Positions 4,153 to 5,153 of a stretch of DNA of 5,153 bases are shown in pieces. A program made the position numbers and the translations under genes. The DNA is from Candidatus Aenigmatarchaeota archaeon (lineage in GTDB: Archaea > Aenigmatarchaeota > Aenigmatarchaeia > CG10238-14 > SCSR01). The first letter of the stretch is position 1. Each line of letters begins with the position of its first letter. The notes below the pieces were generated by a model, which worked only from the letters and a program-made list of their open reading frames with translations, was not told the origin of the DNA and did not search any database. Where the stretch lies: assembly GCA_030018055.1 (NCBI GenBank), contig JASEGN010000059.1:1-5153 (forward strand), given 5' to 3'.

Positions 4153-5153
4153 AATTAAGGGGTATTTTATATAAAAAGGTAAAAGAACCTAAAGAAAAAG
4201 TCGAGTTTCCAGTAGTCGAAATTAGAAGACCAGAAAAGATTTTTGAATTTCCGAAAATAAAGGACATAAGAAAGCTTAACATAACTTATCCACTACTTGA
4301 GCCGTTTGCTTTCGTGAACATTAGATGGGATGAAAAGGAAAGAGCAGTTATTTATAAAATTATTGAACCTGAGCTTACTCCAAAAGAGAGTGATATGTTG
4401 AAAAAAATTTGTGATGGGGTAATAGAGTTAGTTGAGGTTAGTTTGGCTGCTATCAAAGATACTAAAAAAGTCATGGAATATTTGGAGGAGCAGGTTAGAA
4501 AGGTTATTAAAGATCTTGGTTTAATGCTAACACCAGAAACCTATACAAAGTTTATGTATTATATTTACAGAAATTTTGTTGGAATGGGTGAGGTAGAACC
4601 TTTGCTTTCGGATCCATTTATAGAGGATATAAGTTGCGATGGGGTAAACCTACCTATATATATTATCCATAGAAACTTTGGCTCGATAAGGACAAACATA
4701 GTCTTTGAAGATATAGATACAATAAGAGAGCTTATAATAAAAATGGCTGAAAAATGTGGAAGGTATGTAAGTTATGCTGAGCCAATTCTAGCAGGCACTC
4801 TTCCAGATGGCTCGAGAGTTTCTGCAACTATTGCTCCAGATGTTGCTACAAGGGGAGGTACATTTACGATCAGAAAATTTACCGAAAGACCGTTTTCTCC
4901 AATAGATCAAATAAGGCTCGGAACAGCTTCCTCAGAGCTGTTGGCATATCTATGGTATATATTAGAGCATAGACTTTCAGTTCTTATAATTGGTGGGACT
5001 GCAACAGGTAAAACATCATTTCTAAACTCAATTTGTATGTTTATTCCAAGGGAGGCTAAAATTGTTAGTATTGAAGACACAAGGGAGCTAAGGTTAGTCC
5101 ATGAGCATTGGGTTCCAGGTTTGGCAAGGGTTGGCTTTGGGATGCCTCTTCCA
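4149..5153 (+). CDS. Type II/IV secretion ATPase, GspE/PilB/TadA-like, 3' end cut
   Basis: The first 335 residues of a hexameric secretion ATPase that powers assembly of archaeal type IV pili, archaella or related secretion systems at the cytoplasmic membrane. An N-terminal helical region is followed by an N-domain with Asp-Ile-Ser-Cys-Asp-Gly (160-165) and the family motif Leu-Pro-Asp-Gly-Ser-Arg-Val (218-224). Ile-Arg-Lys-Phe comes at 241-244. The Walker A motif Gly-Gly-Thr-Ala-Thr-Gly-Lys-Thr-Ser is at 282-290, and the Asp-box Glu-Asp-Thr-Arg-Glu-Leu at 309-314. The Walker B and His box lie beyond the window. The ATG overlaps the eS26 stop by 4 nt and no good Shine-Dalgarno is seen, so translational coupling is likely. 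A pilin platform protein (TadC/GspF-like) would be expected downstream. Pilus, archaellum and secretion roles cannot be separated here. Confidence 0.9.
   Translation, partial: MKLRGILYKKVKEPKEKVEFPVVEIRRPEKIFEFPKIKDIRKLNITYPLLEPFAFVNIRWDEKERAVIYKIIEPELTPKESDMLKKICDGVIELVEVSLAAIKDTKKVMEYLEEQVRKVIKDLGLMLTPETYTKFMYYIYRNFVGMGEVEPLLSDPFIEDISCDGVNLPIYIIHRNFGSIRTNIVFEDIDTIRELIIKMAEKCGRYVSYAEPILAGTLPDGSRVSATIAPDVATRGGTFTIRKFTERPFSPIDQIRLGTASSELLAYLWYILEHRLSVLIIGGTATGKTSFLNSICMFIPREAKIVSIEDTRELRLVHEHWVPGLARVGFGMPLP

Overview
This is an AT-rich stretch of an archaeal genome. The evidence is an RtcB RNA ligase of the archaeal type, an archaeal/eukaryotic ribosomal protein eS26, an archaeal RecJ-like DHH phosphoesterase, an archaeal GspE/PilB-type secretion ATPase, TATA-like boxes about 25 nt upstream of genes, and few Shine-Dalgarno sequences. 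The lineage cannot be fixed. As far as I recall, eS26 has been reported mainly from TACK/Asgard-type archaea, and protein-gene introns of the bulge-helix-bulge (BHB) class mainly from Crenarchaeota, but the base composition would also suit a reduced-genome lineage.

Layout. Positions 1-211 hold no convincing gene, only a startless open frame (41-178) and a TATA-like box. A small acidic protein of unknown function (221-586, +) follows. It converges on a minus-strand cluster that reads, in the direction of transcription, DHH phosphoesterase (3808-2651), rtcB (2485-1008) and a small possible PUA/EVE-like protein (986-603). A divergent AT-rich promoter region (3809-3864) separates the DHH gene from the plus-strand pair eS26 (3865-4152) and secretion ATPase (4149-5153, cut by the window end).

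The main finding is in rtcB. Its reading frame is broken at two places 64 nt apart, so it looks like two ORFs in different frames. Removing 16 nt (2254-2269) and 13 nt (2177-2189) restores one continuous 482-residue RtcB, about the length of the Pyrococcus enzyme (481 aa). The conserved Gly-Tyr-Gly-Phe-Pro and Ser-Pro-Gly-Gly-Ile-Gly-Phe-Asp-Ile-Asn-Cys segments come back exactly. At both sites the nucleotides fold so that a 4-bp exon-intron helix puts the required cuts between the second and third bases of the splice-site bulge or loop, as expected for the archaeal tRNA-splicing endonuclease. I conclude that rtcB carries two BHB-type micro-introns flanking a 64-nt micro-exon just before the metal-binding Asp/Cys. 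RtcB is the ligase that joins exons after BHB cleavage, so this gene would need its own product to mature its mRNA. That suggests a positive-feedback or homeostatic loop in RNA splicing.

The rest is more ordinary. The ligase may be co-transcribed with the small PUA-like protein (21-nt gap, good ribosome binding site). The rtcB leader has its own TATA-like box, a possible 17-codon upstream ORF and a strong Shine-Dalgarno, with no normal start codon at the right distance (AUA is there).
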